Made by a program: the position numbers and the translations under genes. The notes below the pieces were generated by a model, which did not search any database, was not told where the DNA came from, and worked only from the letters and a program-made list of their open reading frames with translations. DNA of 64,000 bases from an uncultured Clostridia bacterium (GTDB taxonomy: Bacteria > Bacillota > Clostridia > Oscillospirales > CAG-382), in NCBI GenBank assembly GCA_947630765.1, contig CANRIX010000003.1, forward strand, positions 1-64,000, written 5' to 3'. This document shows, piece by piece, positions 42,594-51,144 of this stretch (position 1 is its first letter; every line of letters starts with the position of its first letter).

Positions 42594-42992
42594 TTAACCG
42601 CAGCCTTTACAGCTCGAACAGTTGCCGGAGCAGGCGCCGCCCTCGACGGCTTCCGGCCGCACGATGGACTGCACGCCCCGGTCGATCTCCGCGAGAATGC
42701 GGGAGACCTCCTCCTCCGCCTGCTGCATGGCGACCATATGCTCGTTCCGCATGATCTCGTCGTAAAGCTCCTTGAGCCTGCCGGTGATCTGGGCGATCAA
42801 TTCCTGATCCCGTTCCGGCTTCGCGCCCTCGTCCCGCAGAAGCTGCCCTTCGACGTTGTACTGGTTGACGAGGGCGATCAGATGCCCGTCCGCCACATAC
42901 GCGTCCTTGGCTTCCCGATACCGGGTCACCGCTTCGCAATTCCGCAGTGCGTCGAGGAAAACCTCCAGATCCTTCTTCCAGCTTTCGTTCAT
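42594..42992 (-). CDS. YlbF/YmcA family protein
   Basis: A 132-residue helical protein of the YlbF/YmcA family, members of which in Bacillus form a complex that assists RNase Y and affects competence, biofilm and sporulation. A C-terminal Cys-rich tail, CSGNCSSCKGCG, could bind an iron-sulfur cluster; Bacillus YmcA and YlbF are also reported to coordinate such clusters. ATG 42992 follows AAAGGA; the ORF-track start reaches into miaB. Its position between miaB and mutS is usual in Clostridia. Confidence 0.83.
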   Translation of the reverse strand: MNESWKKDLEVFLDALRNCEAVTRYREAKDAYVADGHLIALVNQYNVEGQLLRDEGAKPERDQELIAQITGRLKELYDEIMRNEHMVAMQQAEEEVSRILAEIDRGVQSIVRPEAVEGGACSGNCSSCKGCG

Positions 42993-43011
42993 TTTGATTT
43001 CCTTTCCGTTT

Positions 43012-44385
43012 TCAAACGACCGTCCCGGACAGCGCATACTGCCGCGACGATTGGATTTTCACCTCGCAGAACCGCCCCGCGGGGACCGGGCGGTCGAAGG
43101 TGACGATCTTATTCTGCCCGCACCGACCGGTCGGTATCCCGTTTTCGTCGGTCCCGTCGGACAGCACCCGCAGGGTCTTCCCGACGTAGCGGTCGTTCCG
43201 CTTCTGGGCGACCTCGTTCTGCACGGCGGACAGGTATTCGAACCGCTTCACCTGCTCCTCGTGCGGGATCTGCCCGTCCATCTTCGCCGCACGCGTACCG
43301 GCACGCGGGGAAAACAGGAACGTGAACAGCATATCGAACTCCACCTGTCGGACCAGTTCGACGGTTTCGAGGAATTCCGCTTCCGTTTCCGTCGGGAACC
43401 CGATGATGACGTCCGACGTCAGCGATACGTCCGGCATCGCGTCGCGGATCTTCAGCGCCTTTTCGAGGTACTGCGCACGGGTGTAGCGCCGGTTCATCTC
43501 CGCAAGCACCCGGTCGCTGCCGGATTGGAACGGCAGGTGGAAGTGCTTGGCGATCTTTTGGTTCCGCGCCATGACCGCAATCAGCTCGTCCGACGCGTCC
43601 TTCGGGTGGGAAGTCATGAACCGCATCCAGAAGTCGCCGTCGATCTGCGAAGCGCGCTCCAGCAACGCCGGAAACGACAGCTCGCCGCGGTAGGAATTGA
43701 CGTTCTGCCCGAGCAATTGGATGTCCCGGCAGCCGCTTTCGGCGAGCTCCCGGACCTCCCGCAGCACCGCGTCCGACGGTCGGCTGCGCTCCCGCCCGCG
43801 CACGTACGGGACGATGCAGTAGGAGCAGAAGTTGTCGCAGCCGTACATGATGCTCACGAGCGCCCGGTAGGGGCTGGTTCGCTTGACCGGCGTGCCCTCG
43901 CTCAGCTCGCCGAATTGATCGTGCGGCAGGTCGTTGACGTACTGCTTCTGCCCGCCCCCGGCGAGCGCGTTCGCCACGATCTCCGGCACCTTGTGGAGCA
44001 GGTCCGTGCCGAACACGAAGTCAACGTAGGGGTAGCTTCGTTTCAGCTGTTCGCGCCGATGCGCCTCCTGCGCCATGCAGCCGCACATCCCGAGCAGCAG
44101 CGACGGACGGCGCTCCTTTTCCTTTTTCAGCGAGCCGATGACCCCCAGCACCCGCTTTTCCGCGTGTTCGCGCACCGCGCAGGTGTTGAGGATCACCAGA
44201 TCCGCCTCGGAAAGCGTTTCGGTCAATGTGTAGCCGCAGGCGTCCAGCGCCCCGGCGATCCGTTCGCCGTCCGCTTCGTTCTGCTGGCAGCCGAACGTGC
44301 GCACCAGCGCCTTTTTTCCGGCAAGCCGCCCCCGCAGCGAGGACGCAATCTCCGCCTGCCGACGAATTTCCTCCTGTGGGATCAT
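43012..44385 (-). CDS. miaB: tRNA-2-methylthio-N6-dimethylallyladenosine synthase MiaB
   Basis: A 457-residue radical SAM methylthiotransferase that adds a methylthio group to i6A37 of tRNA. The N-terminal UPF0004 domain holds three cluster Cys (FGCQQNE, NTCAVRE, GCMAQE). The radical SAM motif is YGCDNFCSYCIVPY near residue 157. A TRAM domain (about 375-440) ends the protein. It overlaps the upstream NlpC/P60 gene by ATGA. miaA, which makes its substrate, is not in this window. Confidence 0.95.
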   Translation of the reverse strand: MIPQEEIRRQAEIASSLRGRLAGKKALVRTFGCQQNEADGERIAGALDACGYTLTETLSEADLVILNTCAVREHAEKRVLGVIGSLKKEKERRPSLLLGMCGCMAQEAHRREQLKRSYPYVDFVFGTDLLHKVPEIVANALAGGGQKQYVNDLPHDQFGELSEGTPVKRTSPYRALVSIMYGCDNFCSYCIVPYVRGRERSRPSDAVLREVRELAESGCRDIQLLGQNVNSYRGELSFPALLERASQIDGDFWMRFMTSHPKDASDELIAVMARNQKIAKHFHLPFQSGSDRVLAEMNRRYTRAQYLEKALKIRDAMPDVSLTSDVIIGFPTETEAEFLETVELVRQVEFDMLFTFLFSPRAGTRAAKMDGQIPHEEQVKRFEYLSAVQNEVAQKRNDRYVGKTLRVLSDGTDENGIPTGRCGQNKIVTFDRPVPAGRFCEVKIQSSRQYALSGTVV

Positions 44386-45164
44386 TTCGACGAAAACCGG
44401 GTCGCGGCGCAGAGCAGTTTTTCCCGCAGCGACGGCCCATAGGGTCCTTTCTCAAAATCGTCCCGGATCACCCGGCCCGCCGACGCGGACGCGTGCAGGA
44501 ATTCGCTCCCGCCGAGCGAAAGCGCCATATGCCCGGGGAAAAATAGCAGGTCGCCCGGTTTGACGTCCGCAAGCGGGATCTCCCGCAGGGAATCGTTCTT
44601 CTCAAACGACGCGTCCCGCCAGATCGTAAGCCCGTTGAGCCGGTACGCCATGAAGCACAGCCCCGAACAGTCCACGCCGTACGGCGAACGCCCGCCCCAG
44701 CGGTACTGCACGCCGAGGTAGCCGAGTCCCTGCGCGACGATCCCCGCCCGCAAGTCCTCCTCCGTCCCCAAGCCGGTCGGCAGGGGGCGCAGGTGCTCCT
44801 TATGGACGTACCAGACGCGCTTCGACGGCAAAACCGCAAATCCGTAACGCTTTTCCGTGTCGGAATAGCCGACGTCCAGCCGCGCCCCGCGCGGAAGGGT
44901 CATCATCGGGCGGTAAAAATTGCGGTTCTCGCAAAGCAGGTCGCAAAACGGCACGTCGACCATCCGATTCGGGGCGTGCAGCGGCTCGGTCAGCGCACGA
45001 CGCTCCACCCAGCCCCGGTAACCGTAATCCGTGCGGACGCGCGCGAACGCGCCGCTCTCCTCCAAAAGTTCGCAGGTCTCGCCGAACAGCAGTTCATCCA
45101 CCTGCTCGCTCATCAGATCCGGCGCCTCCGTCATGGAAGCGACCGGGTAACAAACCGTCATCAT
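44382..45164 (-). CDS. NlpC/P60 cysteine peptidase with SH3-like domains, cytosolic
   Basis: A 260-residue peptidase with no signal peptide or membrane segment. Two SH3b-like domains (about residues 8-75 and 75-135) precede the NlpC/P60 domain, whose catalytic Cys is in YGVDCSGLCF and His in PGHMALSLGG, with RWGGRSPYG before it. The architecture resembles YkfC-type gamma-D-glutamyl-diamino-acid endopeptidases that recycle muropeptides inside the cell. It lies between malic enzyme and miaB, overlapping miaB. Confidence 0.85.
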   Translation of the reverse strand: MMTVCYPVASMTEAPDLMSEQVDELLFGETCELLEESGAFARVRTDYGYRGWVERRALTEPLHAPNRMVDVPFCDLLCENRNFYRPMMTLPRGARLDVGYSDTEKRYGFAVLPSKRVWYVHKEHLRPLPTGLGTEEDLRAGIVAQGLGYLGVQYRWGGRSPYGVDCSGLCFMAYRLNGLTIWRDASFEKNDSLREIPLADVKPGDLLFFPGHMALSLGGSEFLHASASAGRVIRDDFEKGPYGPSLREKLLCAATRFSSK

Positions 45165-45194
45165 GCGTCGGAATGCTCCTTTTCTCGTGGATTT

Positions 45195-46370
45195 TCAGGC
45201 ATGAACGGCGTTTTCCGTCCGCCACGCCTGCGCGACCGCCTGCGCGACCGCCGGACAGACGCGCGGGTCGAACGCGTCCGGCAGGATCCGATCCGCCGAA
45301 AGTTCCTCCGCCGGAACCACCGACGCGAGCGCGTAAGCCGCCGCGACCTGCATTCCCTCGGTGATGCGCTTCGCCCGCGCGTCCAGCGCACCGCGGAAGA
45401 TCCCGGGGAAGGCGAGGACGTTGTTGACCTGGTTCGGGTAGTCGCTCCGCCCGGTCCCGATCACGGCGGCGCCGGCCGCCTTCGCTTCCTCCGGCAGGAT
45501 CTCCGGCGTCGGGTTCGCCATCGCGAACACGATCGCCCCGTCCCGCATGCTGCGCACCATTTCCGGCTTCAGCACCCCCGCCGCGGATACGCCGACGAAC
45601 AGGTCCGCCCCCGCGACCGCTTCCGCAAGCCCCCCGCGCTTTCCGGCGCGGTTGGTCCAGTCCAGCAGCCGCGAACGCTCCGGGTCCAGCCCGGACATGC
45701 CCGGATAGAGGATCCCGTCGCGGTCGCAGTAGACGACGTCCCGGATCCCCAGCGCGTGCAGCATTCGCCCGATGGCGACGCCCGCCGCGCCCGCGCCGCA
45801 GATGGCGGCTTCCGCGTCCTCCAGCCGCTTGCCGACGACGCGCAGGGCGTTGAGCACCCCGGCGGCGACCACGACCGCCGTCCCGTGCTGGTCGTCGTGG
45901 AAGATCGGAATATCCGAAACCTCCTGCAGCCGCCGCTCGATCTCAAAGCATCGCGGTGCGGAAATATCCTCCAGATTCACCCCGCCGAACGACCCGAGCA
46001 GCAGTTCGACCGTGCGGACGAACTCGTCCGGGTCCTTGCTGCGCACGCAGAGCGGGACCGCGTCCACCCCGCCGAACTCCTTGAACAGCAGGCACTTCCC
46101 CTCCATGACCGGCATTCCGGCTTCCGGACCGATGTCGCCCAATCCCAGCACGGCGCTCCCGTCGGTGATGACGGCGACGGTGTTCCACCGCCGGGTCAGC
46201 TCGTAGGACAGCGAGGGGTCCTTTTGGATCGCGAGGCAGGGTTCCGCCACCCCCGGCGTGTACGCCAAACTCAACGCTTCCCGCGTCGAGGCGTTCGTGC
46301 GGGGGGACACCTCGATCTTGCCCTTCCATTCGTAATGCTTTCGCAGGGATTCCTCCCGAATATCGCTCAT
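45195..46370 (-). CDS. NAD(P)-dependent malic enzyme, short form
   Basis: A 391-residue malic enzyme converting malate to pyruvate and CO2 with reduction of NAD(P). The N-terminal catalytic domain has YTPGVAEPC and FHDDQHGTAVV. The C-terminal nucleotide domain has ICGAGAAGVAIGRML near residue 185. Length fits the short bacterial form without a phosphotransacetylase-like tail. ATG 46370 follows AAAGGAA; the ORF-track start at 46391 lies upstream of that site. It heads the minus-strand unit that continues into NlpC/P60 and miaB. Confidence 0.92.
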   Translation of the reverse strand: MSDIREESLRKHYEWKGKIEVSPRTNASTREALSLAYTPGVAEPCLAIQKDPSLSYELTRRWNTVAVITDGSAVLGLGDIGPEAGMPVMEGKCLLFKEFGGVDAVPLCVRSKDPDEFVRTVELLLGSFGGVNLEDISAPRCFEIERRLQEVSDIPIFHDDQHGTAVVVAAGVLNALRVVGKRLEDAEAAICGAGAAGVAIGRMLHALGIRDVVYCDRDGILYPGMSGLDPERSRLLDWTNRAGKRGGLAEAVAGADLFVGVSAAGVLKPEMVRSMRDGAIVFAMANPTPEILPEEAKAAGAAVIGTGRSDYPNQVNNVLAFPGIFRGALDARAKRITEGMQVAAAYALASVVPAEELSADRILPDAFDPRVCPAVAQAVAQAWRTENAVHA

Positions 46371-46472
46371 ACGGTTCCTTTCCTTCTTCAAAAAACAACT
46401 TTTTTCCTGTTGTAAGCCGTGCGTTTTCCGCGCAGACTAACCGTTGTAAAGCCCGACCCTCACACGAAAGGA

Positions 46473-47891
46473 ATGGTCAAACTGTACGTTTTCAAAAAAT
46501 GCACCCTGTTCCTGCTGGCGCTGCTGGTCCTGCTGACGCCGTTTTCGGTCTCGGCGGACGCGAATGCACGGCAGAACTGGTTCTTCAAAACCGTCGAGGG
46601 CGGACGCCCGGTCCTGCTCGGCGGGAGCGACCTGCCGACGAAATACGGCGTGCTCGCGCTGGGCAACCCGGACGACAAGGTCGTCTACCTGACCTTCGAC
46701 GCCGGCTATGAAAACGGGAACGTCGCCCGCGTCCTCGACGCCCTGCAGAAACACCACGCACCCGGCGCCTTCTTCATCCTGCCGGGGCTTATCAAATACA
46801 ACCCCGAAATCGTCCTGCGCATGACGGAGGAGGGGCACACGGTCTGCAACCACAGCACCTCCCACAAGGACGTTTCCTCCATCCGCGACGCGGAGAGCCT
46901 GCGCAAGGAGCTTTCCGGCGTGGAGGACCGCTACCGCGAACTGACCGGGAAAGAGATGGCGAAGTATTTCCGACCGCCGGAAGGCAGTTTCTCGGAAACC
47001 ACGCTCGCGCTCTGCACCGAACTCGGCTACCGAACGGTGTTCTGGTCGTTCGCTTACGCCGATTGGGACAACAACGCCCAAATGGACGAGGCGAAAGCGA
47101 AGGAAAAACTGCTTTCCGCCCTGCACCCCGGGGAAGTCCTGCTGCTGCACCCGACGTCCGCGACCAACGCGGCGATCCTCGACGACCTGCTGACCGAGAT
47201 CGAGTCCCGCGGCTACCGCTTCGGCACGCTCGACGAACTGGCTTCTGACGTTTCCGCACGGCGGACCGCGTCAGAAACCGACGGGACGTCCTTCCGCGAG
47301 AACCCCGACGCGGGCAAATACCTCGCGCTGACCTTCGACGACGGACCGCACCCGACGCAGACCGACGAGATCCTCGCTGTGCTCGCGAAATACGACGTCA
47401 AGGCGACCTTCTTCGAGATCGGCGAAAACATCGCCGCCAACCCGGAGATCGCCAAACGCGTATGCGAAGCGGGGCACGAGATCGGCAACCACACCTACTC
47501 CCACCCGAACCTTTCCAAACTGAGCGCGGACGCGCTTCGGAAGGAGATCACGGACACGCAGACCCTGCTCGAGGAGCAGTGCGGCGTGACGCCGACGCTC
47601 TTCCGTCCGCCGGGCGGGAACGGGACCGCCGAAACCGTCAAACTGGTCACGGAACTCGGCTACCGCTACGTCCTCTGGTCGTGGAGGGTGGACACCCGCG
47701 ATTGGGAGGCCGTCCCGGTCGACAGCGTCGTGAACACGGTCCTCAACAACGTCAAGGGCGGGGACGTCGTGCTGTTCCACGATTACGTCGTCGGCAAAAG
47801 CCCTACGGCGAAGGCGCTGGAGATCCTCATTCCCGCCCTGCGCGAACAGGGGTACGCGTTCGTCACGGTGTCCGAGCTGATGTCCCTCTGA
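46473..47891 (+). CDS. tandem polysaccharide deacetylase (two NodB domains), exported
   Basis: About 472 residues: a signal peptide or N-terminal anchor (about 1-30), then two complete NodB homology domains. The first (about 68-250) has TFDAGYENG and NHSTSHKD, resembling PdaA-type muramic-acid deacetylases. The second (about 283-470) has TFDDGPHPTQTDE, NHTYSHPN and RPPGG, resembling PgdA/PdaC-type enzymes. Both retain the metal-binding Asp and His pairs. The start is uncertain because GAAAGGA abuts ATG 46473 and the only longer frame starts at 46419 without a ribosome site. It probably modifies peptidoglycan glycan strands. Confidence 0.85.
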   Translation: MVKLYVFKKCTLFLLALLVLLTPFSVSADANARQNWFFKTVEGGRPVLLGGSDLPTKYGVLALGNPDDKVVYLTFDAGYENGNVARVLDALQKHHAPGAFFILPGLIKYNPEIVLRMTEEGHTVCNHSTSHKDVSSIRDAESLRKELSGVEDRYRELTGKEMAKYFRPPEGSFSETTLALCTELGYRTVFWSFAYADWDNNAQMDEAKAKEKLLSALHPGEVLLLHPTSATNAAILDDLLTEIESRGYRFGTLDELASDVSARRTASETDGTSFRENPDAGKYLALTFDDGPHPTQTDEILAVLAKYDVKATFFEIGENIAANPEIAKRVCEAGHEIGNHTYSHPNLSKLSADALRKEITDTQTLLEEQCGVTPTLFRPPGGNGTAETVKLVTELGYRYVLWSWRVDTRDWEAVPVDSVVNTVLNNVKGGDVVLFHDYVVGKSPTAKALEILIPALREQGYAFVTVSELMSL

Positions 47892-47902
47892 ACCCTCTCT
47901 CT

Positions 47903-47931
47903 ATTATACCGAATCCCTTGCGAAAAATCAA
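47903..47931 (-). promoter_or_regulatory. antisense promoter candidate at the 3' end of the deacetylase gene
   Basis: On the minus strand TTGATT (47926-47931), 17-nt spacer ending TTCGG, TATAAT (47903-47908), nearly identical in build to the promoter at 3659-3687. It points into the end of the plus-strand deacetylase gene and has no minus-strand gene ahead of it. Confidence 0.45.
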
Positions 47932-47985
47932 CCGTTTTCCGCAAAAAAAGCGGTGATTTTCCCGCAAAACGGATAGAAACGGCAA

Positions 47986-48026
47986 ACCCGACCGACGGGG
48001 TCCTCGCCCCTTCGGTCGGGTCTTTT
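47986..48026. terminator. terminator between convergent genes
   Basis: Stem ACCCGACCGA-C-GGGG / CCCC-T-TCGGTCGGGT followed by TCTTTTG. It lies between the deacetylase gene and the small membrane protein gene. Confidence 0.8.
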
Positions 48027-48030
48027 GCGG

Positions 48031-48309
48031 CTATCCGTACAGGACGTGCGCTAAATACAGCGCTAAGAACAGAGCGGAAACGCACAGCGGAACGGCGGAC
48101 AGCACCCTTGCGAGCCTGCTGCTCTTTCTGTTGCAAACCAGCGAAACGACGCCGAACACGCTGCCGACGATGCACCCGACGATCAGTCCGCCCAAAATCG
48201 CCTCGGACAGCTCCGGCTCGACCAGACACAGAACCGCAACGGCGGCGAGCGGCGACGCGACGGCGCAAAAAGCCGTTGCAAGCGTGATCTTCTTCCGCAT
48301 TCCGTTCAT
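48031..48309 (-). CDS. small three-helix membrane protein
   Basis: A 92-residue membrane protein with about three hydrophobic segments (roughly 10-30, 37-58, 68-88) and a basic loop RKSSRLAR. No family was recognised. ATG 48309 follows AGGAGAC and begins 1 nt after the GH2 stop, so it is the last gene of the yitT-FkbM-GH2 unit. The ORF-track start at 48351 falls inside the GH2 gene. Confidence 0.72.
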   Translation of the reverse strand: MNGMRKKITLATAFCAVASPLAAVAVLCLVEPELSEAILGGLIVGCIVGSVFGVVSLVCNRKSSRLARVLSAVPLCVSALFLALYLAHVLYG

Positions 48310-48310
48310 A

Positions 48311-50035
48311 TTATGTCTCCTCGCACGCCGCTTTGCGCGAAAGGATCGCACGGACGGCGTCGACGTCCAGCTTCGGCTCCCGACGATCGGTGTAAAGCCC
48401 GTTCTGCTCCTGCTCGATGTCGGTCAACTGCGTGTAGCAGAAGCCGAACAGACGCGGATTGTCGAGCAATGCGTCGGTCAGCCCCCGCAGGCGTTCGAGG
48501 AACTCCCGCTTGGTTTTCGGCGTGTCGCCATAGCCCCAGCCGTCCGTCGGATTCCCCTCCGACCAGCGGATCCCGCCGTATTCGCTGATAAACACCGGCT
48601 GTCCGCCGTAGGACTGCCGCTCGCGGAAGCCGTCCGCCAGTTCCCCGCCGGACGCGAACGAGGCATAGCGTTCGCGCAGGGCGGACGGGTCCTGCCCGTA
48701 GTCGTGCAGGTCGTAGACGTCGGTTTCGACGTGGAAATTCCCGCTCGTGTCGATGCACGGGCGCGTCGGGTCGACGGCACGGGTCACGCGGTAGACCAGC
48801 GAGAGGAGCGGGTCGTACTGCTTCCGCCCGTCCCGGTCCCAGGTTTCGTTGAACGGACACCAGCCGACGATCGACGGGTGGTTGCCATCCCGCTCCAGTT
48901 CGGCGATCCATTCGGGCAGAAACCCGTAAACGCTTTCCGGCCGGGTGTGGTCCAGCCCCCAGCTCGCGTATTCGCCCCAGACGAGGTATCCCTCGCGGTC
49001 GCAATGATAGAGGAAACGCTCCTCGAACACCTTCTGGTGCAGCCGTGCGCCGTTGAAACCGAGCGCCTTGGCAAGCTGTAAATCCCGCAAAAGGTCCGCG
49101 TCCGTCGGCGCCGTGTACACCCCGTCCGGGTAGAACCCCTGGTCCAGCACCAGCCGCTGGAACACCGGCTTCCCGTTGAGCAAGAACCGCCCGTCCGCGT
49201 CGAACCCGACGTCCCGCAGGGCGAAATAGCTCTCGACAACGTCCTCGCCGAAGGTCACTTTCAGGTCGTACAGCCGACCCGCTCCGACCTCCCACAGGTG
49301 CGTTTCCGACAGCGGAATCGACACGGTAAACGCCCCGCAGACGTCCTCCAGCTTCGCCCGCCCGACCTCGCGCCCCGCGTAGGACGCGACTGCCTCGACC
49401 GACCCCCGACCGCGCACTTTTCCGCACAGCGTCAGCGACCCGCCCCGCGCGTCCGGGTACTGCCGCAGGGAAACCAGGTACGCCTGCGGCGTAAATTCCA
49501 GCCAGACCGTCTGCCAAATGCCGGTCATGCGGGTATAATCGCAGCCGTGGGAAGCGTACTCCTCGCTCTGCTTGCCACGCGGCACCATCGGGTCCCGCAC
49601 GTCGTCCGCCGCGCAGACCGTCAGGTCGTTCTCCCCGACCCGCAGGAAGTCCGTGACCTCGAAGCAGAATGAAACGTACCCCCCGACGTGCGTGCCGACC
49701 CGTTTTCCGTTCAGGTAGACCGTGCAGGTGTGGTCGACCGCGCCGAAATGCAGGAACGCCCGTCCCCGCAGGTCGTCCGCCCCCACTTCGACCGTCCGCT
49801 TGTACCAGACCGCGTTGAGGAAATCCGTATGTTCGACCCCGGACAGCCTGCTTTCCGGGCAGAACGGCACCGTGATCTGCCCGCCGTAACGGGCGTCCGG
49901 GCGGTGCAGACCGCGGCTTTCGCCGCTTTTCCCCTGGTCGATTGCAAACGCCCAGACCCCGTTGAGGTTCTGCCAGCGCTCCCGGCGGAATTGCGGACGC
50001 GGGTACTCCGGACGCGGTACGGAATGTTGTTTCAT
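48311..50035 (-). CDS. glycoside hydrolase family 2 protein
   Basis: A 574-residue retaining glycosidase with the beta-galactosidase/beta-glucuronidase layout: sugar-binding jelly roll (about 1-180), immunoglobulin-like domain (about 180-280) and TIM barrel (about 280-560). The acid/base Glu is in CPFNETWD and the nucleophile Glu in FISEYGG. No signal peptide, so it acts on imported oligosaccharides or glycosides. ATG 50035 follows GAAAGGAA; the 896-codon ORF-track frame runs through the FkbM gene in the wrong frame. Substrate specificity cannot be read from sequence. Confidence 0.9.
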   Translation of the reverse strand: MKQHSVPRPEYPRPQFRRERWQNLNGVWAFAIDQGKSGESRGLHRPDARYGGQITVPFCPESRLSGVEHTDFLNAVWYKRTVEVGADDLRGRAFLHFGAVDHTCTVYLNGKRVGTHVGGYVSFCFEVTDFLRVGENDLTVCAADDVRDPMVPRGKQSEEYASHGCDYTRMTGIWQTVWLEFTPQAYLVSLRQYPDARGGSLTLCGKVRGRGSVEAVASYAGREVGRAKLEDVCGAFTVSIPLSETHLWEVGAGRLYDLKVTFGEDVVESYFALRDVGFDADGRFLLNGKPVFQRLVLDQGFYPDGVYTAPTDADLLRDLQLAKALGFNGARLHQKVFEERFLYHCDREGYLVWGEYASWGLDHTRPESVYGFLPEWIAELERDGNHPSIVGWCPFNETWDRDGRKQYDPLLSLVYRVTRAVDPTRPCIDTSGNFHVETDVYDLHDYGQDPSALRERYASFASGGELADGFRERQSYGGQPVFISEYGGIRWSEGNPTDGWGYGDTPKTKREFLERLRGLTDALLDNPRLFGFCYTQLTDIEQEQNGLYTDRREPKLDVDAVRAILSRKAACEET

Positions 50036-50049
50036 GGCAAAAATTCCTT

Positions 50050-51144
50050 TCAAAGTATTGTCGGACAAAGCACGAACGACGTGTCCCACGCGGGAACGCA
50101 GGGACGCTTGCGGAAATACAGCTCGCTTCGGTAGCAGAAGCGCTTGAGCAGGAGCGGCAGGTCGAGCAGGTCGTCCGCGCGGTGGTACGCCGAAACGCAG
50201 ACCGACGGGCGGCAGGCGGTCAGCAGGTTCGCGCCCCCGCGCAGGACCGCCGCGTCCATCCCTTCCGCGTCGACGCGTATGCTCCCGACCGGCGCACCGT
50301 CCGCCGCGTTGACCGTCGGGTAGCCGCAAACCGTGTCCAGCCTGCAGACCGACACCGGCACCCCGTCCGCCTGCAGGCGCGACCCGCGCCCGTGCGGCGC
50401 AAGCGACGCGTCCCCGTCCGTTTCGCCGCAGGCGAGCGGGAAGCAGCGCACCCGCGACGGGTCGGTCCCGTCCCGCAGACGCCGAAAGACCTCCGGGTTC
50501 GGCTCGAACGCCCAAACCCCCGCACAGTGCGGATTGACCGCGAGGTAGTCCCGCGCCGTCCGCCCGTCGTAGGCGCCGACGTCGAGGTGCAATTTCCCGT
50601 GGGCGAAATACCCGTCCGGCGGGGTCTCGCAGGAAAGTTCCGTGTGCGCGAGCAGATGCGCCGGGTCGCCGGTCATCTGAAACGCCAGCACGTCGCGGAA
50701 CAGCGCGCGGGACAGGTCGTCCGACAGCCAGCCGTACACCCTTTCCGCGTCCGCGGACTGCTCGCGCAGCCTTTCGCGGTCGAACATCCCGTCCCCGTAC
50801 ACTGGGAATGGAGGTGTCCGCAGCAAATGCCGTTCCGCAAGCGGACGAAGCAGCGAAACCGCCTCCGCCCCCTCTACCCCGAAGCAGAGCAGCACGGCGA
50901 CGCGCCCTTCCCGCCGCTCGACCTCCGCAAGCGTCCCGACCGGGAACCCCCGAAACGTCAGCCCGTCCCGGACGAACCCGTCCGACGCGAACACCCCGCA
51001 CGCCCGGATCCCCAGCCGGTCGAGGTAGGCAAGCGTCTTGTCCGCCCCGTCGCCGATACCGTAAAGGTAGACCGGCAGACCCGCTTCCCGCAGCGTTTCC
51101 GGCAGGGACGGCAGCGAAAGCAGGTCGGAAAGCGGAAACGCCAT
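50050..51144 (-). CDS. FkbM family methyltransferase with N-terminal Rossmann-like domain
   Basis: A 364-residue protein. The C-terminal half is a SAM-dependent FkbM methyltransferase: LHLDVGAYDGRTARDYL (near residue 187) is the cofactor loop and FEPNPEVFRRL the following acidic strand. The N-terminal 170 residues begin with VYLYGIGDGADKTLAYL, a nucleotide-sugar-like fold seen fused to FkbM in Clostridia. Typical substrates are O-groups of surface sugars. ATG 51144 overlaps the yitT stop by one base; the longer ORF-track start falls inside yitT. Confidence 0.83.
   Translation of the reverse strand: MAFPLSDLLSLPSLPETLREAGLPVYLYGIGDGADKTLAYLDRLGIRACGVFASDGFVRDGLTFRGFPVGTLAEVERREGRVAVLLCFGVEGAEAVSLLRPLAERHLLRTPPFPVYGDGMFDRERLREQSADAERVYGWLSDDLSRALFRDVLAFQMTGDPAHLLAHTELSCETPPDGYFAHGKLHLDVGAYDGRTARDYLAVNPHCAGVWAFEPNPEVFRRLRDGTDPSRVRCFPLACGETDGDASLAPHGRGSRLQADGVPVSVCRLDTVCGYPTVNAADGAPVGSIRVDAEGMDAAVLRGGANLLTACRPSVCVSAYHRADDLLDLPLLLKRFCYRSELYFRKRPCVPAWDTSFVLCPTIL

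Noticed and set aside
48311-51001. 896-codon minus frame as a single GH2 fusion protein
   Set aside because: The first 320 codons are the FkbM gene read in the wrong frame. The real GH2 start is ATG 50035, preceded by GAAAGGAA.
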